From: Spirosoma profusum
Lineage (GTDB): Bacteria; Bacteroidota; Bacteroidia; Cytophagales; Spirosomataceae
Reading direction: 5' to 3'
NCBI RefSeq assembly: GCF_014699005.1
Contig: NZ_JACWZY010000025.1
Span: 1-64,000 of the forward strand
Length of the DNA: 64,000 nucleotides
The notes under the pieces were generated by a model. It saw nothing but the letters and a program-made list of their open reading frames with translations. It did no database searches and was not told the DNA's origin. A program made the position numbers and the translations under genes. Numbering within the stretch: position 1 is the stretch's first letter; every line of letters begins with the position of its first letter. Positions 49,004 through 58,226 of the stretch are shown piece after piece.

Positions 49004-49039
49004 GCGCGCAATACGTTAGTGCTTACTTCTACTGACCGT

Positions 49040-49990
49040 TCAGGCTGGGAGATTTACTGCCTGATTCCCGGATACCGCCTGAAGCCGTTCCCAGAACCCA
49101 ATGGTATCCAGTTCTGTATAAAGCTGGTCGTACTGAGTGGATGTAAGTTTGGTTAACGGCAGACGACATGGCCCCACGTCATAGCCCAGCATATGCATAA
49201 TTGCTTTCTGGGCCGGAATTGGCGGATATTTTACAAAAGCACGTACCATATCGACCAGATGCGCCATGCAGGTTCGGGCTTCTTCCTGATTGCCTGCTAC
49301 GTAGTGCCGCTGAACTTCCAGATAAAGCGGAGCTGCGAAATTATACGTACTACCAATAGCGGCCTGTGCTCCCAAACTCAGCGCGGGCAGCAGCATTTCG
49401 TCGTAGCCGAATAGTACGTCGTAACGGCCATTTTGGTAACGTAGACAGGTCTGGTATTCCCAAAGTGTATTGGCCGTGTATTTAATACCGCGCAGATTTG
49501 GGATCTGCGTTTCACTCAATCGGAGAAACTCAACCATATCCAGACCAATACCGGTCAGCACAGGAATATGGTAATAATAAAACGGCATTCTCGGTTCAGC
49601 GGACGCAATTTCGGCCATGCTATCGACCAGATTCTGCACCGACGATGGCTTAAAATAAAACGCAGCTACCGACGAAGCAGCATCAGCACCAATGGCATAG
49701 GCATGGCGCATCAATTCCTGCGATTCGCGGATGCTGGAATGCCCGACATGAACCCAAATCGGCAAACGACCCGCCGACGCTTTTACAAAGGTCTCGGCCA
49801 CAGTCTTGCGTTCCTGCGTGGTCATATTGGGGCCCTCGCCATTGCTACCGCAAATAAATGCCCCGCTCAGTCCATCGGCTACCAGCTTATCGACCAGCGT
49901 AGGGATTAATGACAGGTTGAGCGAACCGTCTTCGTGAAATGGTGTGAATGGGGCCGCCAGCAGCCCTTCGGTTTTTTGAAATGTTACCAT
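49040..49990 (-). CDS. nanA: N-acetylneuraminate lyase-like aldolase
   Basis: 316 residues of the DHDPS/NAL family, a TIM barrel. The GSNGEGPNMTTQER loop near residue 47 corresponds to the pyruvate-binding GSTGE motif. The Tyr is in PFYYYHIPVLTG near residue 140 and the Schiff-base Lys in LRGIKYTANTLWEY near 169. The spacing and the PVLTGI motif fit sialate lyases, which split Neu5Ac into pyruvate and ManNAc. It lies between the transporter fusion and two sialidases with gaps of 13 and 36 bases, which strengthens the sialate assignment. Cytoplasmic. Confidence 0.87.
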   Translation of the reverse strand: MVTFQKTEGLLAAPFTPFHEDGSLNLSLIPTLVDKLVADGLSGAFICGSNGEGPNMTTQERKTVAETFVKASAGRLPIWVHVGHSSIRESQELMRHAYAIGADAASSVAAFYFKPSSVQNLVDSMAEIASAEPRMPFYYYHIPVLTGIGLDMVEFLRLSETQIPNLRGIKYTANTLWEYQTCLRYQNGRYDVLFGYDEMLLPALSLGAQAAIGSTYNFAAPLYLEVQRHYVAGNQEEARTCMAHLVDMVRAFVKYPPIPAQKAIMHMLGYDVGPCRLPLTKLTSTQYDQLYTELDTIGFWERLQAVSGNQAVNLPA

Positions 49991-50003
49991 GAACTCGGAG
50001 TGT

Positions 50004-51236
50004 TTATTTCGTTAAGGTCGCTACGTTACCTGTGTCTTTCTGGTCAGTAAGCCAGGCCAGATTAAACCGTTTCAGCACAACTCTGTACCGCCAGGATTGC
50101 TTTTCGGCTTCGTTCGTTTCGTATAGGCAGTAAATCATACCATCGGGACCAACAGCTAAATCGGAGTAGCCCGCTTTGCCGGGGTCAATCACTTTTTTCA
50201 CCGGCCAGCTCTGACCATCGTCGTAACTCAGTTTGACGGTAAGATTTTGCCGTTTGCGGTTGCCGCGATTATTCATTGGTTCCGGGTCGTTTTCACTGTC
50301 GGGATTGACGAACGCAATCCGACTCTTTCCCCCTTTATCTGTACTGCTCACCCGAATCAGACTCGCCATGCAGACAGGATCAAATAATTCGTCGTCGAAT
50401 GCGGGTTTGGTCCAGCCAGTCGCGCCATCGGCGCTATAAGCAACCATTCGGCGGTGCGGCTCTGATTCGGTACGTATGTTGAGCATTACGCGGCCATCTG
50501 TGGTTTCAATCGCTACGTGTTCACTGGGGTTTTTGATTTCGGCGGTTGTATTGGTGATGATGTCGCCCCGTTTCCAGGTTTTGCCAAGATCATCGCTGTA
50601 AACCGTAGCGATACAGGATGGGCGGTGATCGCCACCTGGAATCTTCGGATTTGGTTCGCAAAGCCAAACGGGAACGACCAATCGGCCCGCGTGCGCACCT
50701 TTTTGCAATTGAATGGCATGACCGGGGCCAGGAGCCAGCACTTTCCAATTGTACTCAGGACGGAACTGCTCAAAAGCATTGGTAATGTCACTTGGTGCCG
50801 ACCAGGTTTTGCCATCGTCGGTCGATCGGACGTAGAAACAGTTGCTGTAATTACGCTGATAAAGCACATGGATGGTCTTCCCGTCGCGGTCAACAATGGG
50901 CGTGCAGTTGGACGTAGGGCGTTTGTTTTCGCGGGCGGCAATCACTACGTTATCTTCCCAGGTTTTGCCGCCGTCAGTGCTACGTCGCATCACAATGTCG
51001 ATGTCGGCCCAGTCGCCCGTGTTATTGACGCGCGCTTCGCAGAAAGCCAGTAATGTTCCTTTCGCAGTCATGACCAACGCCGGAATCCGCGTAGTTGCAT
51101 ACGTAGTACCGGGGTCAAAAACGGTGGCGGTTATTTCGAAAACAGGCTCTTGACTGGGTCCAGCCGTATTTTTAGCGGTACGACAACCGCTTAAGAGAAG
51201 TGTGCCGATGGTAAGAAAAGAAAGGAAATACTTCAT
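50004..51236 (-). CDS. Exo-alpha-sialidase, lipoprotein (first)
   Basis: 410 residues. Lipoprotein signal MKYFLSFLTIGTLLLSGC (Cys 18). The six-bladed sialidase fold is shown by the Arg-Ile-Pro motif (ATTRIPALVM) and at least four Asp boxes: STDGGKTWED, STDDGKTWSA, SDDLGKTWKR and SYDDGQSWPV. Further catalytic Arg and Tyr candidates are in MLNIRTESEP and GMIYCLYE. It should release terminal sialic acid from glycans at the cell surface. It lies downstream of another sialidase with a 200-base gap that contains a large palindrome. Confidence 0.92.
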   Translation of the reverse strand: MKYFLSFLTIGTLLLSGCRTAKNTAGPSQEPVFEITATVFDPGTTYATTRIPALVMTAKGTLLAFCEARVNNTGDWADIDIVMRRSTDGGKTWEDNVVIAARENKRPTSNCTPIVDRDGKTIHVLYQRNYSNCFYVRSTDDGKTWSAPSDITNAFEQFRPEYNWKVLAPGPGHAIQLQKGAHAGRLVVPVWLCEPNPKIPGGDHRPSCIATVYSDDLGKTWKRGDIITNTTAEIKNPSEHVAIETTDGRVMLNIRTESEPHRRMVAYSADGATGWTKPAFDDELFDPVCMASLIRVSSTDKGGKSRIAFVNPDSENDPEPMNNRGNRKRQNLTVKLSYDDGQSWPVKKVIDPGKAGYSDLAVGPDGMIYCLYETNEAEKQSWRYRVVLKRFNLAWLTDQKDTGNVATLTK

Positions 51237-51258
51237 ACGGTTTTGCGGTTTAGGTAAT

Positions 51259-51400
51259 TTGTCATGCTGAGTGTTTTGTCATGCTGAGGTACGAATCGGA
51301 CCGCCGAAGCGGCATCTTAACGTATCATTACTCTCAAGTTAGGAAGCTTTAAGATGCCGCTTCGGCGGTCCGATTCGTACCTCAGCATGACAAAAGCACT
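51259..51400. repeat. Large palindromic repeat between the two sialidase genes
   Basis: Perfect 47-base arms (51274-51320 and 51349-51395) around a 28-base spacer, with the match extending about five more bases outward with one mismatch. A partial extra copy TTGTCATGCTGAG sits at 51259-51271. The arm contains GTCATGCTGAGG as at 43779. It would form a very stable hairpin in the operon transcript and may lower expression of the downstream genes. Confidence 0.88.
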
Positions 51401-51435
51401 CATTATTTACTTGGTCTGACAAGAATAAATAGTCT

Positions 51436-53109
51436 CTACTTAATCAATTCATCCAATTTGATTTTCTGAAAAACCAGATCGGCCTGACTGCTTTCGTAGA
51501 CAATTCCAACCGTTTTTTCATTTACTGATGTGATGCACGAGTAGCCGCGTCCTTTCAATTCATCGAGTAAGATCCAGTGCTGTTGCGGCCAGGTTTTACC
51601 ATTATCGAAGCTTACTTTCAGGGTGATATGGTCGCGGTCGGTTTTGCTGTTTGGATTGACAAATAACAACAAACTACGGTTTTTGCCGCCTACTGTATAA
51701 TCGTGTCGGTGAATGCTTCCCATACAAGTCGGTTCAGGCAATGCGCTGGACGAGCTTGGGTGTTCCCGCCAGATTTTGCCCAAATCATTCGTTACGGCAA
51801 TTACACGACCGTTGCTGGCTGACAGATTTCCCCGGTTTTTGTTAGCACGCATGTTCAGCATGACGGAACCATCAGAAAGCTGAACGGCCATATTTTCGGT
51901 TGTGCTTTCTGAGCTGGCTTTGGGGCTGGTAGCCCAGGTTTTGCCGCCGTCTTTGCTGTACGTAATGTTCGAGAACGGTCGTCCGTCGGGTTCGCGGCCC
52001 TGTGTTGGGAAGACCAACGTACCGTCAGCTAACGTAATGCCTGCACCGGGCGCGGGTGCCCAGAGCCACCAGTCTTCTTTTTTGCACATTTGGGTCAGGT
52101 TGACGGGTTCGCTCCAGGTCTTGCCATCGTCGGTGCTTTTCGTGAGTAAAAATTGAGACGTTTGTTTGACATCGAAACCCGGCTGTGAACCTTTGTTCCG
52201 CCACTGATGATTCCAGCTAGTGCTGGCTTCATTCAAGCCCTCAATCCATTTCCCCTGATCATCAAGCACACCATGCATCCACAGGCCCGCTACGTAGATA
52301 GTCTTCGAGTTTCTATCGACCAGAATACAGGGGTCTGAAACGCCGTTGAATTTCTGCGGCAGATTCCCCCACGTACCTTTATCGAGCGCAATACGCATTG
52401 GCTCCCACGTAGTACCACCGTCCGTGCTCCGACTGACGCCGATATCAATATCGCCCTGCAAATCGCGTGCACTCCCTCGACGCGCATCGTAAATGGCCAG
52501 CAACGTACCATTGTTGGTTGTGGCTAACCCCGGAATGCGATACGTATGCACATTCTCGTCGTTGTGCTGACGTAGCGCCACACCGATACGTTGCTTCACT
52601 ACGTTCGGTGATTGTTGCGGCTTGATACGTTCCGATGCTACGTTCACGGCTTCACAGGTTGCGTCAACGTAGCCCATCAGATCAGCCGTCTTTTTCAGTT
52701 CGTAGGAAAGCCAGAAATAGTTGACACCCGGCTTCAGCGTTTGTTTTCCGTTGATAGAAAATTGCCTGTTTATGGTAGCAGTTTCCCCGAAAAGGACGGC
52801 GGTTTTTTTAGTGAGTGCCGTATTTAAAACTGAGTCGGTTCCGCAATAATAAAGTCTGGCTTTGGCAATGTCGGCAATGCGTGTCGTTCCCTGGCTATCG
52901 AAAGTGAACGTAGTGGTTTCGTTTTCACTACGTTGCTCGGGTACTGTAACCGTAAGCCGGACAATTGGATTTTCCGTTTTGCCGGTTAATACAGGCGTTA
53001 CAAACTGTTTCTCGCTGACTGTTAGACCTGTTTCAGCCGGAAAACGTCCCGCTGAGAGCAGAATGCCTAAAAACAGAGTGGTTAACAAAACAGGGCTGTT
53101 TTTATTCAT
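51436..53109 (-). CDS. Exo-alpha-sialidase with N-terminal accessory domain (second)
   Basis: 557 residues. Signal-like start (LLTTLFLGILLSAG). Residues ~30-175 form a beta-sandwich accessory domain (KQFVTPVLTGKTENPIV, TIADIAKARLYYCGT). The sialidase domain follows: HTYRIPGLATTNNGTLLAIYD holds the RIP Arg, and Asp boxes are STDGGTTWEP, STDDGKTWSE, SKDGGKTWAT and SFDNGKTWPQ. GYSCITSVNEKTVGIVYE has the conserved end with the Tyr-Glu pair. Like BT-type Bacteroides sialidases it should act outside the cell or in the periplasm. Having two sialidases suggests different linkages or compartments. Confidence 0.93.
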   Translation of the reverse strand: MNKNSPVLLTTLFLGILLSAGRFPAETGLTVSEKQFVTPVLTGKTENPIVRLTVTVPEQRSENETTTFTFDSQGTTRIADIAKARLYYCGTDSVLNTALTKKTAVLFGETATINRQFSINGKQTLKPGVNYFWLSYELKKTADLMGYVDATCEAVNVASERIKPQQSPNVVKQRIGVALRQHNDENVHTYRIPGLATTNNGTLLAIYDARRGSARDLQGDIDIGVSRSTDGGTTWEPMRIALDKGTWGNLPQKFNGVSDPCILVDRNSKTIYVAGLWMHGVLDDQGKWIEGLNEASTSWNHQWRNKGSQPGFDVKQTSQFLLTKSTDDGKTWSEPVNLTQMCKKEDWWLWAPAPGAGITLADGTLVFPTQGREPDGRPFSNITYSKDGGKTWATSPKASSESTTENMAVQLSDGSVMLNMRANKNRGNLSASNGRVIAVTNDLGKIWREHPSSSSALPEPTCMGSIHRHDYTVGGKNRSLLLFVNPNSKTDRDHITLKVSFDNGKTWPQQHWILLDELKGRGYSCITSVNEKTVGIVYESSQADLVFQKIKLDELIK

Positions 53110-53113
53110 ATTT

Positions 53114-53228
53114 TTTGTAGAGACAGGGCATGCCCTGTCTCATGGGTGTCAGCAATTGTTGTATTTACCAAAACCATCCGGTCATGAGACAGGGCATGCC
53201 CCCGTAGCGACGGACCGGTCTCTACAAA
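53114..53228. repeat. Nested palindromic repeat between sialidase and SusD genes
   Basis: The left arm at 53114-53144 contains the 18-base palindrome GACAGGGCATGCCCTGTC. The right arm (53183-53200 plus 53218-53228) is its complement interrupted by a 17-base insert. It is a second repeat family, different from the GTCATnCTGA one. It is placed inside the operon, just after the SusD stop. Confidence 0.8.
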
Positions 53229-54671
53229 TCAATACCCTTCCGTCTGTTTGATCTTGCTATTCAGTGCCATTACCCGTGTCGCGATGGGCCAATACAAGGG
53301 GGTGGTTTTGCCTTTCAGGTTGGGCACTACGTCGTACACATTGATGGTGCCGCCTTTGTGAAAACGTACCAGATCCCACCAGCGCTTGTTTTCGTGAAAT
53401 AACTCTCGACCGCGCTCGTCTAAGATTTCCTTTTCCAGCACGAGTTTATCTGTAGCCGTAAAATCAGCAACACCGGCCCGTTTGCGGACTTTGTTTAATT
53501 CCACCAGCGCATCCGCCGACCGGCCAAGGGCTGTCAGCGCTTCGGCTTTTAGTAGAAGTATGTCGGCTAGCCGATAGACAATTACGTCATCGTCGGCAAT
53601 GCGGTCTTCGGCGTAAACTGTACCGCGAAACTTATTCGGCCAGGCAACGAGCTGTTTGGTTCCCTGCAATTCCCAGATGTAGCTGACATCCTTGCGTGTA
53701 TCGTTGGGGAATTTGTTGATCAGCGCAAGAAGCGCCGGACTAACGGCATAAGCTGCCTGCGCATTACCGGGTTCTTTCACCAGCGGCAAATCGGCTGCGT
53801 TGGTAGCTGTACCAGAATAATTGATAAGCGGCAACGCGTTTCGGGAGTACATATCCCCACCCGTTTCGTTTCGGTTGAAATACAGCGAGAAGATAATTTC
53901 CGCGTTTTTCTTGTTGGTCGAAACGAAAATATTCCGGAACGACGGCAGCAGACTTACGCCTGATTTTTCGACTTCGGCAATGGCTGTTAACGCGTCGTTG
54001 AAATCCGCAGCTCCGCCGTTGAGTACTTTGGCGGTCCACATTTTGGCATCGGCTTTAGTGGCATACGCGGCTGGTTTGGAGAACCGGTTTTTATCAACGT
54101 AACCCGCTTCCGGGAAGGCCGCAATCGCAGCATCGAGATCGGTAAATACCTGTTTGAATACGTCGGCAACAGGTTTACGTTCCAGCAGTGGTACGTTCTC
54201 ATCAACAATGGCATCGAGCGTGAGTGGTACGTCACCCCAGATTTTGGCCATGTAGAAATACATACTGGCGCGGAGGCAAAGGGCTTCGGCGCGTGTCCGG
54301 TTTTTGACCGTCTGGTTTGCGAAATTGAAACCGTCCATTTGCTTCAGCAGTAGGTTGACATGCCCAATTACTGAATAATAAGGCGTCCAGTCTTTGGAAT
54401 TACCCGCGTTGATGACCTGCGACCAATAGGCCGAGAACCGGGGTAAACTTCCCTGAACGTAGCTGTCGCTGCGGTCGTCGCCGAAGGACAGATCGTTCAT
54501 CTGGGTTCGGTAGAGTTGGTAAATACCGTTGAGATAAGCTGAGAAATCGTCTTCGTTTTGCCAGTAAACCTGGTTCGTGATCTGCGACGCGGGTTTGACC
54601 TCCAGAATGCTGTTGCAGGAAAAGCAATGCAGGGCGGCAATGCAGCTAAACGTAATGAGTATCTTTTTCAT
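53229..54671 (-). CDS. SusD/RagB-family glycan-binding lipoprotein
   Basis: The ATG at 54671 starts a lipoprotein signal (MKKILITFSCIAALHCFSC, Cys 19 before NSILEVKP); the longer frame from 54713 does not. 480 residues. SusD marks are QITNQVYWQNEDDFSAYLNG near the start, RAEALCLRASMYFYMAKIWG (TPR-like helix), and the conserved C-terminus ILDERGRELFHENKRWWDLVRF. It binds glycans on the cell surface and hands them to SusC. It starts 19 bases after the SusC stop. The ligand is inferred from the neighbouring sialidases. Confidence 0.95.
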   Translation of the reverse strand: MKKILITFSCIAALHCFSCNSILEVKPASQITNQVYWQNEDDFSAYLNGIYQLYRTQMNDLSFGDDRSDSYVQGSLPRFSAYWSQVINAGNSKDWTPYYSVIGHVNLLLKQMDGFNFANQTVKNRTRAEALCLRASMYFYMAKIWGDVPLTLDAIVDENVPLLERKPVADVFKQVFTDLDAAIAAFPEAGYVDKNRFSKPAAYATKADAKMWTAKVLNGGAADFNDALTAIAEVEKSGVSLLPSFRNIFVSTNKKNAEIIFSLYFNRNETGGDMYSRNALPLINYSGTATNAADLPLVKEPGNAQAAYAVSPALLALINKFPNDTRKDVSYIWELQGTKQLVAWPNKFRGTVYAEDRIADDDVIVYRLADILLLKAEALTALGRSADALVELNKVRKRAGVADFTATDKLVLEKEILDERGRELFHENKRWWDLVRFHKGGTINVYDVVPNLKGKTTPLYWPIATRVMALNSKIKQTEGY

Positions 54672-54690
54672 GGATGATGTCGGAAAAGGG

Positions 54691-57600
54691 TTAGAAACGG
54701 ATGGTTGCGCCAATGGTGAACTGGCGTGGCCGTGGGTAGCCGCCTTCGTCGAAACCTTTGTAAACCTCTGGGTTCAAGCCCGTATAGCCCGTCAGATAGC
54801 CCAGATTATACACGCCAGCGTTCAACTGAACTGATCCTGTTTTGATGCGGTTGGTAATGGCTTTCGGCACCTGATACGAAATCGAAACCTCGCGGAAAGC
54901 CAGCCAGTCGCCCTTGGAAATGTAGATGGAATTGTCGGAACTGTAGCCTTCAAGACCCACTTGCGTGTAACCCACTGCCGACGCACCGCGCAGGTGATTC
55001 CGGTAGCCAAAATCGGCGTCCCCGAAGCTGAAACGAGGGTATTTTTTGCCAACGTCGCCGGGATTTTGCCAAACGTCATCGTTGAGTGCCTGACTAGGAG
55101 CGCCTTCGTTCGATGCACGCGCCTGTCCCATCGAGCGAGCCAGCGCCCCGTTGCTGACGATATGGCCCAGCGCATAGTCTACGGTAAATCGCAACGTAAC
55201 GCCTTTCCAGTTGAGGGTATTTTGCATACCGCCAATTTTGTCGGGAACACGCCAGCCCTGAAACACCAGGTCTTTTCCGTCGATTTGGCCATCCTTGTTA
55301 AGGTCGGCCCAGTTTACGTCGCCCCCGTGTTTAACTTTACCCAGCGCTACGCTCGTAACAACCAGGTCTTTGGGAGCGCCTTTCGCTTCTTCATCAGTCG
55401 CATAAATCCCGTTCGACTGCCAGGCCCAAACGCCACCCGGACGCTCTCCTTCGGCATAGCCACCTACCTCAATATCACGGCCCAATGCCGGGTCATAAAC
55501 AGCACCGCCATTGATACGGTTTTTATCCCGTCCGTTTGGTGGCAGCTTCACAACGGTTTGACGGTTGAAGGCAAACGAAAAATTGGTGTTCCAGGTGAAG
55601 GCGCCCGCTTTCAGCACCGTAGCACCTAACTCTACTTCGATACCCCGGTTGCGAAGCTGACCAACATTGTACGGAATACTCGTAAAGCCAGATTCGGTCG
55701 GCAACTGCAAATTATCCAAACGGTTCTTTGTCAGTTTATTATAGACATCAATCGTCAACGTAATTCGGTTGAACAAACTCAGGTCGATACCAGCGTCGAC
55801 GGTTTCGGTGGTTTCCCAGAGCAGATTCGGATTTGCCAACGTAGTACGAAGAATACCGCCGTTCCCGCCGTATGGACGTGCTCCGTAACCGCCATACGTA
55901 TCAGTATAACTTAGGTTCGATAAACCAGTCTGACCATAACTACTTCGAATTTTGAACTGATTTATAAACGGAACCTGCCAGAACGATTCCCGATGGATAT
56001 TCCAGCCAGCCGAAACCGACGGAAACAGCGCGTATTGGTTATTCGGAGCGAAACTGGAGAATCCGTCGTAACGTAACGATGCGCCGAATAAATACTTACC
56101 ATCATAATCGTAGTTCACCTGCCCGAAGAAACTGGCCGTTTTGCTGACATTCAGGATAGAATTAACGGTGAAATTCGGTTGCTGAACGCCATTCACGGAA
56201 GTCGTCTGCGGATCGCCCGAGATGGTTGTGTTGTAATCGTTGGTAGAACGTTGGCCGCCGACCACTAAACTAAATGAAGAAATTCGGGTATAGTTAAAAC
56301 CAGCTAATGCTGTCAGATTATGTTTCGTGCCAAACGTGTGATCGTATTGCAGAATCTGGTCGGTCATAATCTGCCGGGTCTGATTCGACTGCTCTGCTTT
56401 TTGCCGCTGGACCTGCTGGCCGGGGAAAAATCGCTCGAAGAAAATGTACTGAAAATTATTGATGTAGATCGACGCAGAAGGCCGGAAATGCAGTCCTTTC
56501 GCAATTTCCAGATCGCCCGCCAGCCGGAACGTCGTTTGTTCGTTATTGGCATTCAAATCCTGATAATACAGTTCGTGCAAACGGTTCCGAACCGTTACGC
56601 TCTCGCCCAGATACGGTTTGCCGTCTTCGGCGTAAATCCGGTTAAGGGGCGTAATACGTACCCCACGTACCAACTGATTCAGCGTGTTATCGACGTATTT
56701 GTTGTCATTCCAGAGATACGATAAATTGGCGTCGAGTTTGAATCGATCACTTACTTTGAAACCCGCATTCGCCAGCGCACTAAAGCGTTTGTAGCCCGTT
56801 CCCAGAAACACCCCACCCTGATCGACGTAACCGAGTGATACGTTGTAATTGCTACGTTCGTTTCCACCATCGACCGCTACGTTGTAATTGTTGGTATGCG
56901 CCGTTTGCCAGACAACATCCTGATAATGATTGTCTTTGAAAATAATTGTCTTGCCTAGATTGAGCGGATCATCAATGGTTTCCCAGCCGTTCGCCAGCAG
57001 ATTGTCGACGTAAGGCTGGCCTTCTACCGAAACCAGGTTGGCGAGGTAAGCTGTCGTATAATAAGCCGCGCCGTATTGACCTTTCTGCGTATACGTTGGC
57101 GTAGTCGCTGAGTTGCCGGCCGAGTAAAGTTTGGTGTTGATATCAAATACGTCCAGTCCACGCGCCCAGGTTTTTCGAGCCAGCGTCAGGTAATCGCGAC
57201 CACCCAAATATTGATAATTACGAGCCTGTGTTTCAACACCATGCTGATACCGGAATGTTACGTTGCCACGCCCAGCGTTGTTCTTGCCAGATTTGGTTTT
57301 GATGATAATAACGCCATTCGCGCCCCGCGCTCCGTAAGCCGCCGTAGAAGCCGCATCTTTCAGGACTTGTAAGGATTCGATATCGTCGGAATTAACGTCG
57401 TTGAAATTCCGGAAAACGCCATCGATAATAACCAACGGATTACTGGATTGAATAGCGCCAATCAGATCACCGCCACCCGTACCGGTACTGGTTCCGTATG
57501 GATTCAACGTAGTACCACCACGTATCACAATGTTGGCCGCTGCCCCCGGCTGACCAGACAACACCGGTACCGAAACACCGGCCATTTTACCCTGCAATGC

Positions 57601-58041
57601 CTGTACCGGGCTAACTGACGGAATGTTCTGCAACTCCTTATTATCGAGTTTCGAAACCGATGCACTCGTTTTCGCTCTTGATTGTTCGGCGTAACCCACA
57701 ACGATAACTTCGTTGAGCGCCTTAACATCTTCCTGAAGCGCTACGTTAAGCTGACTACGTCCGTTAAGCGGAATTTCCTGCGTTACGTAGCCAATAAAGG
57801 AGATGACCAACGTAGCATTGGGATTGGGTACGGTAAGCGTATATGCCCCGTTTATGTCGGTGACGGTACCCGTTGTAGTGCCTTTCACCACCACACTTAC
57901 GCCGGGCAGACCTTCGTTTCCTCCGCCCGTAACCTGCCCTTGAACCTGCAATCGGGTTTGTGCCAAACTATTAAAGGCGCTAAACCACATAGTTAGCCCA
58001 ATTATCCAGCTACAAATATGAATTATAGAACACTTTACCAT
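54691..58041 (-). CDS. SusC/RagA-family TonB-dependent transporter
   Basis: 1116 residues. Signal peptide to about residue 28 (FSAFNSLAQ). Then a CarboxypepD-regulatory domain (VQGQVTGGGNEGLPGVSVVV, TVTDINGAYTLTV), the SusC box-like VIVVGYAEQSRAKTSASVSKL, a plug domain (ALQGKMAGVSV, STAAYGARGANGVIIIKTK) and a long beta barrel ending VYKGFDEGGYPRPRQFTIGA with a terminal Phe. It imports oligosaccharides across the outer membrane with TonB energy, in pair with SusD. It is the first gene of the operon and has a GTAGGACAT site 51-63 bases upstream of the start, like those near the GntR gene. Confidence 0.95.
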   Translation of the reverse strand: MVKCSIIHICSWIIGLTMWFSAFNSLAQTRLQVQGQVTGGGNEGLPGVSVVVKGTTTGTVTDINGAYTLTVPNPNATLVISFIGYVTQEIPLNGRSQLNVALQEDVKALNEVIVVGYAEQSRAKTSASVSKLDNKELQNIPSVSPVQALQGKMAGVSVPVLSGQPGAAANIVIRGGTTLNPYGTSTGTGGGDLIGAIQSSNPLVIIDGVFRNFNDVNSDDIESLQVLKDAASTAAYGARGANGVIIIKTKSGKNNAGRGNVTFRYQHGVETQARNYQYLGGRDYLTLARKTWARGLDVFDINTKLYSAGNSATTPTYTQKGQYGAAYYTTAYLANLVSVEGQPYVDNLLANGWETIDDPLNLGKTIIFKDNHYQDVVWQTAHTNNYNVAVDGGNERSNYNVSLGYVDQGGVFLGTGYKRFSALANAGFKVSDRFKLDANLSYLWNDNKYVDNTLNQLVRGVRITPLNRIYAEDGKPYLGESVTVRNRLHELYYQDLNANNEQTTFRLAGDLEIAKGLHFRPSASIYINNFQYIFFERFFPGQQVQRQKAEQSNQTRQIMTDQILQYDHTFGTKHNLTALAGFNYTRISSFSLVVGGQRSTNDYNTTISGDPQTTSVNGVQQPNFTVNSILNVSKTASFFGQVNYDYDGKYLFGASLRYDGFSSFAPNNQYALFPSVSAGWNIHRESFWQVPFINQFKIRSSYGQTGLSNLSYTDTYGGYGARPYGGNGGILRTTLANPNLLWETTETVDAGIDLSLFNRITLTIDVYNKLTKNRLDNLQLPTESGFTSIPYNVGQLRNRGIEVELGATVLKAGAFTWNTNFSFAFNRQTVVKLPPNGRDKNRINGGAVYDPALGRDIEVGGYAEGERPGGVWAWQSNGIYATDEEAKGAPKDLVVTSVALGKVKHGGDVNWADLNKDGQIDGKDLVFQGWRVPDKIGGMQNTLNWKGVTLRFTVDYALGHIVSNGALARSMGQARASNEGAPSQALNDDVWQNPGDVGKKYPRFSFGDADFGYRNHLRGASAVGYTQVGLEGYSSDNSIYISKGDWLAFREVSISYQVPKAITNRIKTGSVQLNAGVYNLGYLTGYTGLNPEVYKGFDEGGYPRPRQFTIGATIRF

Positions 58042-58091
58042 AACAAATGGGGTTAAATGGGAATAGAGATGTTTATCTTGTTGTTATGTAA

Positions 58092-58104
58092 ATAAGTAGG
58101 ACAT
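58092..58104. promoter_or_regulatory. Candidate GntR operator upstream of SusC
   Basis: ATAAGTAGGACAT. It differs in one base from ATAAGTAGTACAT at 61191-61203 and shares the core with the palindrome at 60348. It lies 51-63 bases before the SusC start. Confidence 0.5.
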
Positions 58105-58226
58105 AATTACACAATGTTCTAGCTATTTTTGAAAAAATCAAAGTCTTTCGCTTACTTTTTTGTATTACTTAGGGAAATAATAACATTTAAACGGCCAAGA
58201 TAATGTGGCTTCCAGCATTGAACTTT

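Noticed and set aside
54961-55629. 222-residue plus-strand frame inside SusC
   Set aside because: Antisense shadow of the SusC barrel with no own features.
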